DNA of 21,068 bases. It comes from Anaerolineales bacterium UBA1429 (GTDB taxonomy: Bacteria > Chloroflexota > Anaerolineae > UBA1429). Shown here one piece after another: positions 1 through 6,234 of the stretch. The notes below the pieces were generated by a model. The model made no database searches. It saw only the letters and a program-made list of their open reading frames with translations, and was not told the DNA's origin. Position 1 is the stretch's first letter, and each line of letters starts with the position of its first letter. The stretch is from NCBI GenBank assembly GCA_002329325.1, contig DCTX01000035.1, positions 1 to 21,068 on the forward strand, in the 5' to 3' direction. Both the position numbers and the translations under genes were made by a program.

Positions 1-38
1 GTTGCCGCGCCCCTAGGCGTGCACGGATTGTATCACTG

Positions 39-71
39 CCAGGGCTCGGCCACCGCCGGGCCCTGGTTTTT
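39..71 (+). terminator. Rho-independent terminator of a plus-strand gene left of the window
   Basis: A 12-bp stem (39-50 with 55-66, one G:U pair in RNA) closes a CACC tetraloop at 51-54 and is followed directly by TTTTT at 67-71. The T-run lies on the plus strand, so it terminates transcription entering from the left. On the minus strand the hairpin comes right after the protease stop codon but has no T-run after it. The gene it serves is outside the window. Confidence 0.75.
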
Positions 72-1373
72 CTATGGCGCTGTGCGCCGACAGATCAGGG
101 GAAACCGGTAAAAGTGGTCCATCTGGGGCAACACCAGGCTTATCAGGGCTGCCCGGGCATCTATGCGGCCCCAGCCGGTGCGGTCGTCCCAACCGGGGGT
201 GTACACATCGTGGGCCGTGCTGGTGATGATCTGAGTGACCTGGGCCGCCGTCAGGGTGGGCTCGTAGGCCCAGATGAGCGCCGCCAGGCCGCTCACGTGG
301 GGCGTGGCCATGGAGGTCCCGTTCATGGTGCCATAGGTGCTGCTGGCGGGCGACGTCCAGTAGGTGCTAAAGACGCTCATGCCGGGCGCAGCCACGTCCA
401 TCTGGGGTCCGTGACGCCATGCCAGCACCGGATCATCGGCGGACGTGGTGGCTCCGACGGCCATCACGCCCTCCAGGGCGGCAGGATAGATGATCTGCGA
501 CGTGGTGAGGACGGCATTGCCGGCGGCCGCCACCACCAGGCACCCCAGATTGCGGGCATAGGCCACGGCGTCAGAGGTCGCCTGGTTGAGCTGATCTCCC
601 CCCAGGCTCAGATTCAACACGCGGGCGCCCTTGTTGGCGGCATAGATGATGCCCTCGGCCACATCGCTCCACGTGCCAAAGCCTGTTGCATCGAGGACGC
701 GCACGGCCATCAAGCGCACCCCCCAGCCCACGCCAGAGATGCCGATGCCGTTATCGGTGTGGGCCCCGGCGATCCCTGCCACGTGGGTGCCGTGGCCAAA
801 GGCGTCTTGGGGAATGGCGTCATCGCTGACGAAATCATAGCCATGCACGCCCGGCTGCCCCGGATCCTCCCACAGCCTGGCCTGCAAGTCGGGATGCACC
901 AGGTCCAGGCCCGAGTCAATGATGGCGATGACCACCTCGTCCCCCTGGCTCAACTGCCAGGCCTGCTCCATGCCGATCAGGGGCAAGTTCCACTGTCGGG
1001 TTGCATAGTAGGGATCGTTGGGGACGACGTCCTGGGCGTGAACCAGGCCATCCTGCTCGATCCAAAGGATCTGCTGGGCCAGGCGCCGGCGCAGGTCCTC
1101 CAGGGAGGTGGCTTGATCCGGCAGGGGGCGGGCGCGCCAGACGTGGATGTCAGGGATGGGGCGCAGCGCCTCTAGCCCGAGGGAAGCGAGGAAGGCCGGG
1201 GCTTGCTCTGGGGAGACCTCGTCCGGCAGGCGCACCAGCAGGGGGAGTTCGGGCCGATCCCCTTGCTGATCGGCCGCGCCCCAGACGCGCGGTGGCAGCG
1301 ATAGGACCAACAGGAACCCCAAGGCCAACAGGGTGCGCAGAATGAGCTGCGAGGTGCGTCCGGGATGTGACAT
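72..1373 (-). CDS. Exported subtilisin-family (S8) serine protease
   Basis: This 433-residue protein should be a secreted endopeptidase. The N-terminus is a signal peptide: basic start, then a hydrophobic stretch at about residues 10-32. A probable I9-like prodomain covers about 36-117 and the peptidase domain about 130-412. The catalytic triad is visible: Asp153 in IIDSGLDL, His194 in GHGTHVAG and Ser354 in NGTSMATPH; Asn286 in AAAGN is the oxyanion residue. There is no C-terminal sorting signal, membrane anchor or accessory domain, only about 20 residues after the fold, so it is probably released or loosely attached. The ATG at 1373 has no Shine-Dalgarno; an extended -10 element lies 6 nt upstream (see promoter entry). 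Family assignment is firm; substrate is unknown. Confidence 0.95.
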   Translation of the reverse strand: MSHPGRTSQLILRTLLALGFLLVLSLPPRVWGAADQQGDRPELPLLVRLPDEVSPEQAPAFLASLGLEALRPIPDIHVWRARPLPDQATSLEDLRRRLAQQILWIEQDGLVHAQDVVPNDPYYATRQWNLPLIGMEQAWQLSQGDEVVIAIIDSGLDLVHPDLQARLWEDPGQPGVHGYDFVSDDAIPQDAFGHGTHVAGIAGAHTDNGIGISGVGWGVRLMAVRVLDATGFGTWSDVAEGIIYAANKGARVLNLSLGGDQLNQATSDAVAYARNLGCLVVAAAGNAVLTTSQIIYPAALEGVMAVGATTSADDPVLAWRHGPQMDVAAPGMSVFSTYWTSPASSTYGTMNGTSMATPHVSGLAALIWAYEPTLTAAQVTQIITSTAHDVYTPGWDDRTGWGRIDARAALISLVLPQMDHFYRFPLICRRTAP

Positions 1374-1379
1374 TGCGGC

Positions 1380-1388
1380 ATTGTACCA
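1380..1388 (-). promoter_or_regulatory. Candidate extended -10 promoter of the protease gene
   Basis: Reading the minus strand, TGGTACAAT (1388 to 1380) is an extended -10 element, TGn followed by TACAAT, which matches TATAAT at 5 of 6 positions. No good -35 lies 16-18 nt upstream. The ATG at 1373 is only 6 nt past the -10 box, so transcription would start at or next to the start codon and give a leaderless mRNA. The missing ribosome-binding site agrees with this. Prediction from sequence only. Confidence 0.4.
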
Positions 1389-1466
1389 CAGGCGCTGCAG
1401 AGCGCCTAGAGCACGTCGCCGGCATGCCGACTGGCGCGATGTGCCGCGGGGTATGCCCGACCAGAA

Positions 1467-2219
1467 TCAGGAGCTGTAGCGTCGGGAGAGACAGGCGGGA
1501 CACATGCAGTGGTGCGTGTAGCTTTGCCGATGCGAGAGCCCGTGAAAGACGCCGTCATGCTCGTCGAACTTGCCTTCCAGCAAGTTGAAGTAGCTTGCAT
1601 CGGCAGCGTTGTAGAAGCGGAACACCGCGTAAGCGATATGATCTGCCAGTTGGATGATCCGCGAGGCTTGGGAGTCAACAAAGAGCGGCACTTCGCACAC
1701 TCCCCTCAGTTGATTGCCCCAACGGTTCCCCTGCCTCCGGAATTCGTGGGTGAGGGATTGCAGGCTGTTCTCGTACGAGCTTCTGTCCAGCACGATAAGG
1801 CCTCGTTCCCTATGGGATTCGGTCGAGATGCGCTGGAGGTAGAGATCGAACCTGCTGCTGATATCCTCAAACGCAAGCTCGACGGGATCCTGGCCTGGAA
1901 ACGAGGCCTTGTGCACAGCGCACGCAAAGACTCGGATCTGCGAGTGTGCATTGTCCAGGACAGAAATGACTCGCTTGATGAGCAGTATGCGCTCCTCCTT
2001 GTTGAAGCGGGACCAGATCGCCCCTCTGCCCCCGAATATCTCTGAGGCGTGAAACTCGACAGATCTTGGGGCGTCAGGCCATATCTCCTCAGCGAGCGTC
2101 TCGAGCTCATGGCAACACCAGCGGATCGAGTTCTCTGGAAGAGTGACGCCCGCGAGGACGAAATAGTCCTCTCTCACATTCCCAACCGAGCCAGAGTCAT
2201 CCAGGTAGAGAAGGAACAC
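1467..2219 (-). CDS. DUF3800 domain protein
   Basis: This 250-residue soluble protein belongs to the DUF3800 family: it starts with the hallmark YLDDSGS near residue 5 and has the later motif VDSQASRIIQLADHIAYA. The family is proposed to have an RNase H-like fold with these Asp residues in the active site, and its members often lie in mobile or defence-associated regions; the reaction is not known here. The C-terminus carries a CPAC pair (Cys-x-x-Cys) that may bind zinc. The start is GTG at 2219, fixed by AGGAGG (2232-2227) 7 nt upstream. G+C is clearly lower than in neighbours (32 of 60 bases at 1561-1620 against 45 of 60 at 3301-3360), which suggests horizontal acquisition. It has its own consensus promoter and long leader. 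Confidence 0.85.
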   Translation of the reverse strand: MFLLYLDDSGSVGNVREDYFVLAGVTLPENSIRWCCHELETLAEEIWPDAPRSVEFHASEIFGGRGAIWSRFNKEERILLIKRVISVLDNAHSQIRVFACAVHKASFPGQDPVELAFEDISSRFDLYLQRISTESHRERGLIVLDRSSYENSLQSLTHEFRRQGNRWGNQLRGVCEVPLFVDSQASRIIQLADHIAYAVFRFYNAADASYFNLLEGKFDEHDGVFHGLSHRQSYTHHCMCPACLSRRYSS

Positions 2220-2241
2220 GATCGGTCCTCCTAGCTAACAG

Positions 2242-2277
2242 CTATCCCCCCCAAAGTGCTATCTCTGGGGGGGATAG
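2242..2277 (-). promoter_or_regulatory. Strong hairpin in the DUF3800 leader
   Basis: CTATCCCCCCC at 2242-2252 and GGGGGGGATAG at 2267-2277 form a perfect 11-bp stem with a 14-nt loop. In the minus-strand mRNA it ends 22 nt before the GTG start. A second, small hairpin (TAGCT/AGCTA, 2232-2236 with 2240-2244) shares three bases with it and includes the first base of the AGGAGG ribosome-binding site, so the two cannot form fully together. No T-run follows, so it is not a standard terminator. Role in translation control is an inference. Confidence 0.5.
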
Positions 2278-2397
2278 TGGTGAGCCGAACTGAGACTCGC
2301 CCAGGCGGACCGCCAATCGGGCAGCCCTTTCGACTATCTACAGCCGAGTGGGAATACTCCCAACGGATCGCCGCATGCAACCCTCTCGACCGATACA

Positions 2398-2427
2398 ATT
2401 ATAGGGCATCCTGTCACCCGTTGTCAA
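2398..2427 (-). promoter_or_regulatory. Perfect-consensus sigma70-type promoter for DUF3800
   Basis: On the minus strand TTGACA (2427-2422) and TATAAT (2403-2398) are both exact consensus hexamers, separated by 18 nt. Transcription should start near 2391 and give a leader of about 170 nt before the GTG at 2219. It is the best promoter match I see in the window, which is striking for a gene with foreign-looking composition. Confidence 0.7.
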
Positions 2428-2498
2428 CCGGCACGTCGTCTATGCTCATGCCCTCTCCCTCGCGCCAACGCCTTCGGCCTTTGGCTGCTGCCGGTCTT

Positions 2499-2527
2499 TT
2501 GACGCTCGCGCCCATCTGCTCTACAGT
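2499..2527 (+). promoter_or_regulatory. Promoter of the tautomerase gene
   Basis: TTGACG (2499-2504) and TACAGT (2522-2527) are separated by 17 nt. The predicted start is near 2534, about 30 nt before the ATG at 2566 and upstream of the AGGAGG site at 2555-2560. Sequence match only. Confidence 0.5.
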
Positions 2528-2565
2528 CAGGGACCATTCTCGTTTACGACCTCCAGGAGGCTCGC

Positions 2566-2901
2566 ATGCCCATCGTTCAAGTAAGTGTATGGCAGGGTTT
2601 CGGCCAGGATCGCGCGCAACAGCTGATCAAGGGGATCACCGATAGCTTTGTGCAGGTGGGCGTGCCCGCCCAGGCTGTGCAGGTGGTGATCCACGAGGTG
2701 CCGCGCAGCCATTGGGGCGTGGGCGGGCAGGTCTCGTCGGAGCGACCGCGCCAGGGTGATGAGGCCTCCTCATCCTCTTCGCGCGCCCCCCGCGGGCCGC
2801 GCTCGGAGCATACCCCGCGCACCTCGCGGCAGGAACGCCCCCATCGCACCGATACCCGCCCCGGCAACCGCCCCCGCCGCGGCGGCTCTGGGTCACGCTG
2901 A
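2566..2901 (+). CDS. 4-oxalocrotonate tautomerase-family protein with Arg-rich tail
   Basis: The first ~62 of 111 residues match the 4-oxalocrotonate tautomerase family: MPIVQV start (Pro2 becomes the N-terminal catalytic proline after Met removal), two-strand/one-helix spacing and the conserved EVPRSHWGVGG segment. Such enzymes move protons between keto and enol forms of small acids. Family members are usually about 60-75 residues. Here a further ~50 residues follow, rich in Arg, Ser and Pro, with a run of five serines and no predicted fold. The tail keeps a coding-like third-position GC bias, so it is probably translated. The start is set by AGGAGG at 2555-2560, 5 nt upstream. The stop overlaps the convergent hydrolase gene by 9 nt. 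Substrate is unknown. Confidence 0.8.
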   Translation: MPIVQVSVWQGFGQDRAQQLIKGITDSFVQVGVPAQAVQVVIHEVPRSHWGVGGQVSSERPRQGDEASSSSSRAPRGPRSEHTPRTSRQERPHRTDTRPGNRPRRGGSGSR

Positions 2902-3795
2902 TAGGTCGCGCTGCGCCAGCGAGGGCCCGTCTGCCATAAAGCGCCGCACCTGGTCCGCCAGGTGTTGGGGAAAGAGCAGGGGCGCCCAATGGCCGCCGGC
3001 GTTCCAGGCCACGGCCCGGCAGCGAGGGTAGCGTTCGCGCAAGGGAGCCAGGCTGTAGTGGGAGAGGGGATCGTCCGTCGAGGCGATGGCCAGCACGCGC
3101 CCCGGCCAGCCTGATTCCACGGCAGGGCGAAGTGCAAAGCGCTGACGCATGGTCTCCTCGGCCTGGAGGAAACGCTGCACCGTCTCCCGGTCGAGGTCCT
3201 GGGTGATCCACCGCAGGTAGGCGCGGGCAAAGGCCGACCAGCGCATCCCGGCGGGCATGTCCGGGGCCAGGGCCGAAGCCAGCCGGGGTTGCAGCAGCGC
3301 CCAGGGCGCCCAGCCCAACAGCGGCCGCCAGGCGCGCAAGGGCATCGGCGCTTGATGGTCCAGCGCCACGCTATGGCTCAGCACCAGGTGCTGCACCCTG
3401 TGTGGGTAGCGCTGCAAGAGGAACTGGCCAATGCTGCCGCCCGCGCCGTGGGCGATGACGGTGGCCGAAAAGCCCCCCTCCGCCTCGAGGATGTGCACCA
3501 ATGCCTCGCAGATCAGATCGGCGTCGTAGACGCGCTGGAGCGCATAGCCATCGGGGATCAGGCAGTTGTAGTGGGGCGCCAGCGCGCCGGCCAGGTGGAA
3601 CCAAAAGTCCGCCGGGGCCAGGGCATGGGGCAACAGGATCACCGTGCGCCTTCCCTGGCCCACGCGCAGGTAGCTCCAGCGGGCATTGGCGATGACGCGC
3701 TCCTGGCGGGAGTGTTCCAGCCAGAAGCGCTGCAGCGCCTCCTTTTGGGCGGCTGGCGCCTCGGCAAAGAGCGCGTCAAAGGTTTCGTGGGGCAT
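2893..3795 (-). CDS. Alpha/beta hydrolase-fold protein lacking the nucleophile serine
   Basis: This 300-residue cytosolic protein has an alpha/beta hydrolase layout: an HALAPADFW segment after strand 3, a nucleophile-elbow-like stretch at about 113-121, a helical cap at about 145-215, then Asp241/Asp242 in STDDPLS and His269 in AGGHWAP. The elbow reads A-H-G-A-G-G (115-120) where active members have G-H-S-x-G-G, so the nucleophile position (117) is Gly. The codons on the minus strand (cac ggc gcg ggc ggc) are unambiguous. It is therefore either a non-hydrolytic binding protein, an enzyme with another mechanism, or a decayed copy; the intact reading frame argues against decay. A good promoter lies upstream. 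The gene end overlaps the tautomerase tail by 9 nt. Confidence 0.85.
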   Translation of the reverse strand: MPHETFDALFAEAPAAQKEALQRFWLEHSRQERVIANARWSYLRVGQGRRTVILLPHALAPADFWFHLAGALAPHYNCLIPDGYALQRVYDADLICEALVHILEAEGGFSATVIAHGAGGSIGQFLLQRYPHRVQHLVLSHSVALDHQAPMPLRAWRPLLGWAPWALLQPRLASALAPDMPAGMRWSAFARAYLRWITQDLDRETVQRFLQAEETMRQRFALRPAVESGWPGRVLAIASTDDPLSHYSLAPLRERYPRCRAVAWNAGGHWAPLLFPQHLADQVRRFMADGPSLAQRDLSA

Positions 3796-3873
3796 GGTTG
3801 GCTTTCCGGCGCAGGCGCGGGCTCGCGCGTACCTCGGCGCAGGGGGGCATCCCGCTGCGCGTCTACACGAACC

Positions 3874-3902
3874 ATGATACCTGCGCCAGGCAGCCGGGTC
3901 AA
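3874..3902 (-). promoter_or_regulatory. Promoter of the alpha/beta hydrolase-fold gene
   Basis: On the minus strand TTGACC (3902-3897) and TATCAT (3879-3874) each match consensus at 5 of 6 positions, with a 17-nt spacer. Transcription would start near 3867, leaving a leader of about 70 nt before the ATG at 3795. This suggests the gene is not simply a read-through member of the upstream GNAT operon. Confidence 0.55.
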
Positions 3903-3921
3903 CGGCGCCGGGGGGCAGGCG

Positions 3922-4716
3922 CTACCCCTGGGCGGGGGCGCCCCGCACGTACAAGACGGGCAGGTCCGGCAGCGGGGTGAATCCCAACGAGCGCCCCAGC
4001 GCCCCCGAGGCGGGGTTGTAGAGGCAGCCCCACTCGGGCAGGATGCCCCGGCGCAGGCTCTCCTCCAGCGTTGCGCAGGCCGCGGCCCTGGCGAAGCCCC
4101 GGCGGCGGTACGGTTCGCGGGTGCCTACGCCGATCTCGGCCTTGCCATCGCCGACGAACACCGTCTGGCAGCCGCTCACAAACTCATCGCCCCGCCGCAC
4201 ACAGTAACCCCAACCGTGGGCCAGGAACTTCTCCACGCTGCCCCATAGCTGGGCGATGCCGCCTATCTCCGGCGCCGTCTCTTCATCCAGCGGCTGGAGC
4301 GTGAACCCCTCGGGTAGAGGCCTGCGCAGAGTCGGCAGGCGCTGCTCAAAGCGATCGGCGTCAAAGGCAAAGACGCTGCGCGCTAGCTGTTGCACCCCCA
4401 GGGGTTCCAGGAGATCGAGCAGGACGGCATGCCAGCCTTCAGGCGCTGCAAAGATCAGGTTGTGCTCGATCTTGGGCAGGGCCTCTTGCTGGAGGCGCTC
4501 CACAAAGGCGGCATTGAAGGCTGGGTTGTGGGGATCCCCTGCCAGGTGGAGGAAATCGCCCCACAGCAGGGCCGAAGCGGGCTCGGCAGGATCGTCCACC
4601 AGGATGAGCCCCGGCTGTGTGCCCTCCAGCACGGCATAGATCACCGGCCGCATGTGCTGGTAGGCGTCGAAGAGGGGCATCACGCGCCGATAGCCAGAGG
4701 GGTTCAGCGGGATCAT
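3922..4716 (-). CDS. GNAT-family N-acetyltransferase
   Basis: This 264-residue protein has an unrecognised N-terminal half (1-135) and a GNAT domain in the C-terminal half. Visible parts are the beta4-like strand AEIGVGT (193-199), the acetyl-CoA pyrophosphate loop YRRRGFA (203-209), and the late NPASGALGRSLGF segment (234-246) typical of these enzymes. The arrangement resembles the GNAT_acetyltran/ZmaR-like family (PF12746), whose members acetylate small amines or antibiotics; the acceptor here is unknown. The open frame extends far upstream, but the ATG at 4716 is preferred because AAAGGAG sits 4 nt upstream and the longer frame would run into the methyltransferase. Gap to that upstream gene is 83 nt with a strong hairpin. 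Confidence 0.85.
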   Translation of the reverse strand: MIPLNPSGYRRVMPLFDAYQHMRPVIYAVLEGTQPGLILVDDPAEPASALLWGDFLHLAGDPHNPAFNAAFVERLQQEALPKIEHNLIFAAPEGWHAVLLDLLEPLGVQQLARSVFAFDADRFEQRLPTLRRPLPEGFTLQPLDEETAPEIGGIAQLWGSVEKFLAHGWGYCVRRGDEFVSGCQTVFVGDGKAEIGVGTREPYRRRGFARAAACATLEESLRRGILPEWGCLYNPASGALGRSLGFTPLPDLPVLYVRGAPAQG

Positions 4717-4756
4717 GGCGCTCCTTTGGCGGGCAGGCCGGTGAGGGCCGATGGGC

Positions 4757-4784
4757 CTGGCCCGGGCGCTGGGGCCCGGGCCAG
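4757..4784 (-). other. Intercistronic GC hairpin between methyltransferase and GNAT genes
   Basis: CTGGCCCGGGC (4757-4767) and GCCCGGGCCAG (4774-4784) form a perfect 11-bp stem with a 6-nt loop. It lies 15 nt after the methyltransferase stop in the direction of transcription. No T-run follows, so it is not a standard rho-independent terminator. It may set the 3' end of a processed message, protect it from exonucleases, or terminate with a factor. Confidence 0.45.
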
Positions 4785-4799
4785 CGGAACACGGGCTGG

Positions 4800-5648
4800 T
4801 CAGGCAATGGCAACGGGGACGACGAACGCGGCTTGGGAGGGATCGGGCTCGCCCATGAGGGATGGGTAGAACCTCACATCGTGGAACCCGGCCTCGGTCA
4901 GCAACTGGCGATAGTCGTCGTTCGTGTAGGCGAGCATGCTGGAGGCGTGGCGCGTCACAGCGCCTGTCTCCGCGTCCACCACATAGTACCGCTCCACGGC
5001 GATGGCTTGCTCTGCGTACCATATCGGCTCGTAGAGCATCAGGTGGGGCCGCTCCGAGAACAGGCCGCTGTGGCTGCTGTACCAGGTGGAGGGACCCTGG
5101 CCGACGGACTGCACCGCCTCAAAGGTATGGGGCTCCAGCAGGATGCGGCCGCCGGGGGCCAGGGCCCTGTGCGCCTTGGTCAGGATCGCCAGGGCCTCGG
5201 CGCGCCGAAAGACGTTCAGCTCACCATAGATCAGCATCGCCAGGTCATAGCTCCCGTCGGGGCCAAAGGGCGTCGAGCGGAGGTCGCCCAGGATGTAGGT
5301 GCAGTTGGCGCCACTGGCGGCGGCCTGCTCTCGCGCATAGGCGATGGATGCGGGGCTGAAATCAATGCCCGTGCAGACGTGCCCCAGGGCGGCCAGGCGC
5401 TGGTCGTACAGCCCGGGGCCGCAGCCCAGGTCCAGCACGCGGCTCGGGCGCCCCTCCAGCACGTGACTGTGGATCCACTGCACGTGGCGCGCGATGATGG
5501 CGGCGCGGCGGCTGGCGGCATCGCGATCTTCCCGCAGGTGTTCGGGCAGCATGCGCGCGCTAAAGGCTGGGTCGTTCCAGGGGATCTTTTCCCCCTCGGC
5601 CCAGGGCTCGGGCTTGAGTTCCCGGCGGACGATATCAAGTAGGTTCAT
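4800..5648 (-). CDS. SAM-dependent class I methyltransferase
   Basis: This 282-residue soluble protein has a Rossmann-like methyltransferase domain. SAM-binding motif I is VLDLGCGPG (71-79), the acidic residue ending strand 2 is in GIDFSP (94-99), motif II follows GDLRS (121-125) and the post-motif LAPGGRILLE is at 163-172. It resembles the Methyltransf_25/UbiE-like families that act on small molecules; the substrate cannot be read from sequence. The ATG at 5648 is chosen because AGGAGG (5662-5657) lies 8 nt upstream; a longer frame reaching 5786 would overlap the NUDIX gene. It sits 49 nt after the NUDIX stop and 83 nt before the GNAT gene, so the three may share a message. Confidence 0.85.
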   Translation of the reverse strand: MNLLDIVRRELKPEPWAEGEKIPWNDPAFSARMLPEHLREDRDAASRRAAIIARHVQWIHSHVLEGRPSRVLDLGCGPGLYDQRLAALGHVCTGIDFSPASIAYAREQAAASGANCTYILGDLRSTPFGPDGSYDLAMLIYGELNVFRRAEALAILTKAHRALAPGGRILLEPHTFEAVQSVGQGPSTWYSSHSGLFSERPHLMLYEPIWYAEQAIAVERYYVVDAETGAVTRHASSMLAYTNDDYRQLLTEAGFHDVRFYPSLMGEPDPSQAAFVVPVAIA

Positions 5649-5697
5649 CAAGGGGTCCTCCTCTGAAGACGGGCCTGAAAAAAAACGAGCGTTGCCA

Positions 5698-6168
5698 TCA
5701 TCGTTCTGCGTCACCATCGGCCGCCTCGCGGCCGCCGATGGCCCCCAACAGGGCGCCCATCTCGCCCGCCAGGGGCGGCGCGGCATCCAGCGGCGCCCAA
5801 TAGAGCGTAAAGGCGATGGGGCCCGGGCTGCCGTCCGATGGATCGGTCTCCCAGGCCAGCCAGCGTTCCGGCGTCGGCCCGTCGCAGCGCAAGTGGTAGT
5901 AATGGCGCCGGTGTTGCGCCGTCACGCCCAGGTGATCGGTGAGCTTGTGGACGCGGCATCCCAGATAGGCCACCAGGGTCAGGTCGGCCAGGCCGGTCTC
6001 CTCGTGCGCCTCGCGCATGACCGCCTCGGCAGGCGTCTCGCCGGGGGAGATGCTGCCCCCCGGCACCTGGATGCCCGCCTCGGGCGCATCGCGGTGGAGG
6101 AACACCAGCAGGCGATCCCCCCGGGTGATGTAGGCAGCCACTTTGTGTTGCACCGCTGCTTGGGCCAT
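5698..6168 (-). CDS. NUDIX hydrolase
   Basis: This 156-residue protein has a complete NUDIX box, G-x5-E-x7-REU-x-EE-x-G-U, starting at Gly38: Glu44, Arg52, Glu53, Glu56 and Glu57 are all present, so metal-dependent hydrolysis of a nucleoside-diphosphate-linked compound is expected. The C-terminal half (72-145), with several Trp and Tyr residues and HYYHL, resembles NUDIX proteins acting on nucleotides, but the substrate is open. The ATG at 6168 is preferred: GGGAG lies 10 nt upstream, and a longer open frame runs backwards through the divergent lipoprotein's repeat tract and is not credible. The start codons of this gene and the lipoprotein are 66 nt apart. A T8 run follows the stop on the minus strand. 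Confidence 0.88.
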   Translation of the reverse strand: MAQAAVQHKVAAYITRGDRLLVFLHRDAPEAGIQVPGGSISPGETPAEAVMREAHEETGLADLTLVAYLGCRVHKLTDHLGVTAQHRRHYYHLRCDGPTPERWLAWETDPSDGSPGPIAFTLYWAPLDAAPPLAGEMGALLGAIGGREAADGDAER

Positions 6169-6200
6169 GCGATCGGTTCTCCCACGCACCTGTGGGCGCT

Positions 6201-6228
6201 TTGTGTGCTCCCGGCGGATAGGTAGAAT
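6201..6228 (+). promoter_or_regulatory. Candidate promoter of the lipoprotein gene (leaderless)
   Basis: TTGTGT (6201-6206) and TAGAAT (6223-6228) are 16 nt apart; the -10 matches consensus at 5 of 6. The ATG at 6235 comes 6 nt after the -10 box, so the transcript would begin at about the start codon. No Shine-Dalgarno is present at a usable distance. The spacing equals that found at the protease gene. Confidence 0.4.
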
Positions 6229-6234
6229 GTCCCC

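Larger units (their letters stand above)
2220..2565. other. Divergent intergenic region between DUF3800 and the tautomerase
   Basis: This 346-bp stretch holds no convincing protein gene. It contains the minus-strand promoter and leader of the DUF3800 gene (about 2220-2427) and the plus-strand promoter of the tautomerase (2499-2527). Within the leader are a strong 11-bp hairpin, a small hairpin at 2349-2362 and a 12-codon minus-strand open frame (2376-2338, no clear ribosome-binding site). It is more AT-rich than the rest of the window around 2380-2430. Confidence 0.6.

Noticed and set aside
72..140. C-terminal sorting signal on the protease that the sortase-like protein could use
   Set aside because: The C-terminus has no LPXTG-like motif followed by a hydrophobic helix and basic tail.
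2338..2376. 12-codon leader peptide frame in the DUF3800 leader
   Set aside because: ATG without a clear ribosome-binding site and no codon bias or repeated residues suggesting attenuation. A chance frame is the simpler reading.
2330..2400. tRNA-like fold in the minus-strand DUF3800 leader
   Set aside because: One 5-bp stem (TGGGA/TCCCA) looks like a T-arm, but its loop has 4 nt, lacks the TTCRA consensus, and no acceptor or anticodon arm could be drawn.
5678..5710. Terminator for the NUDIX gene at the T8 run (minus strand)
   Set aside because: The eight T are clear, but the stem before them has only about four pairs with mismatches, too weak to call.
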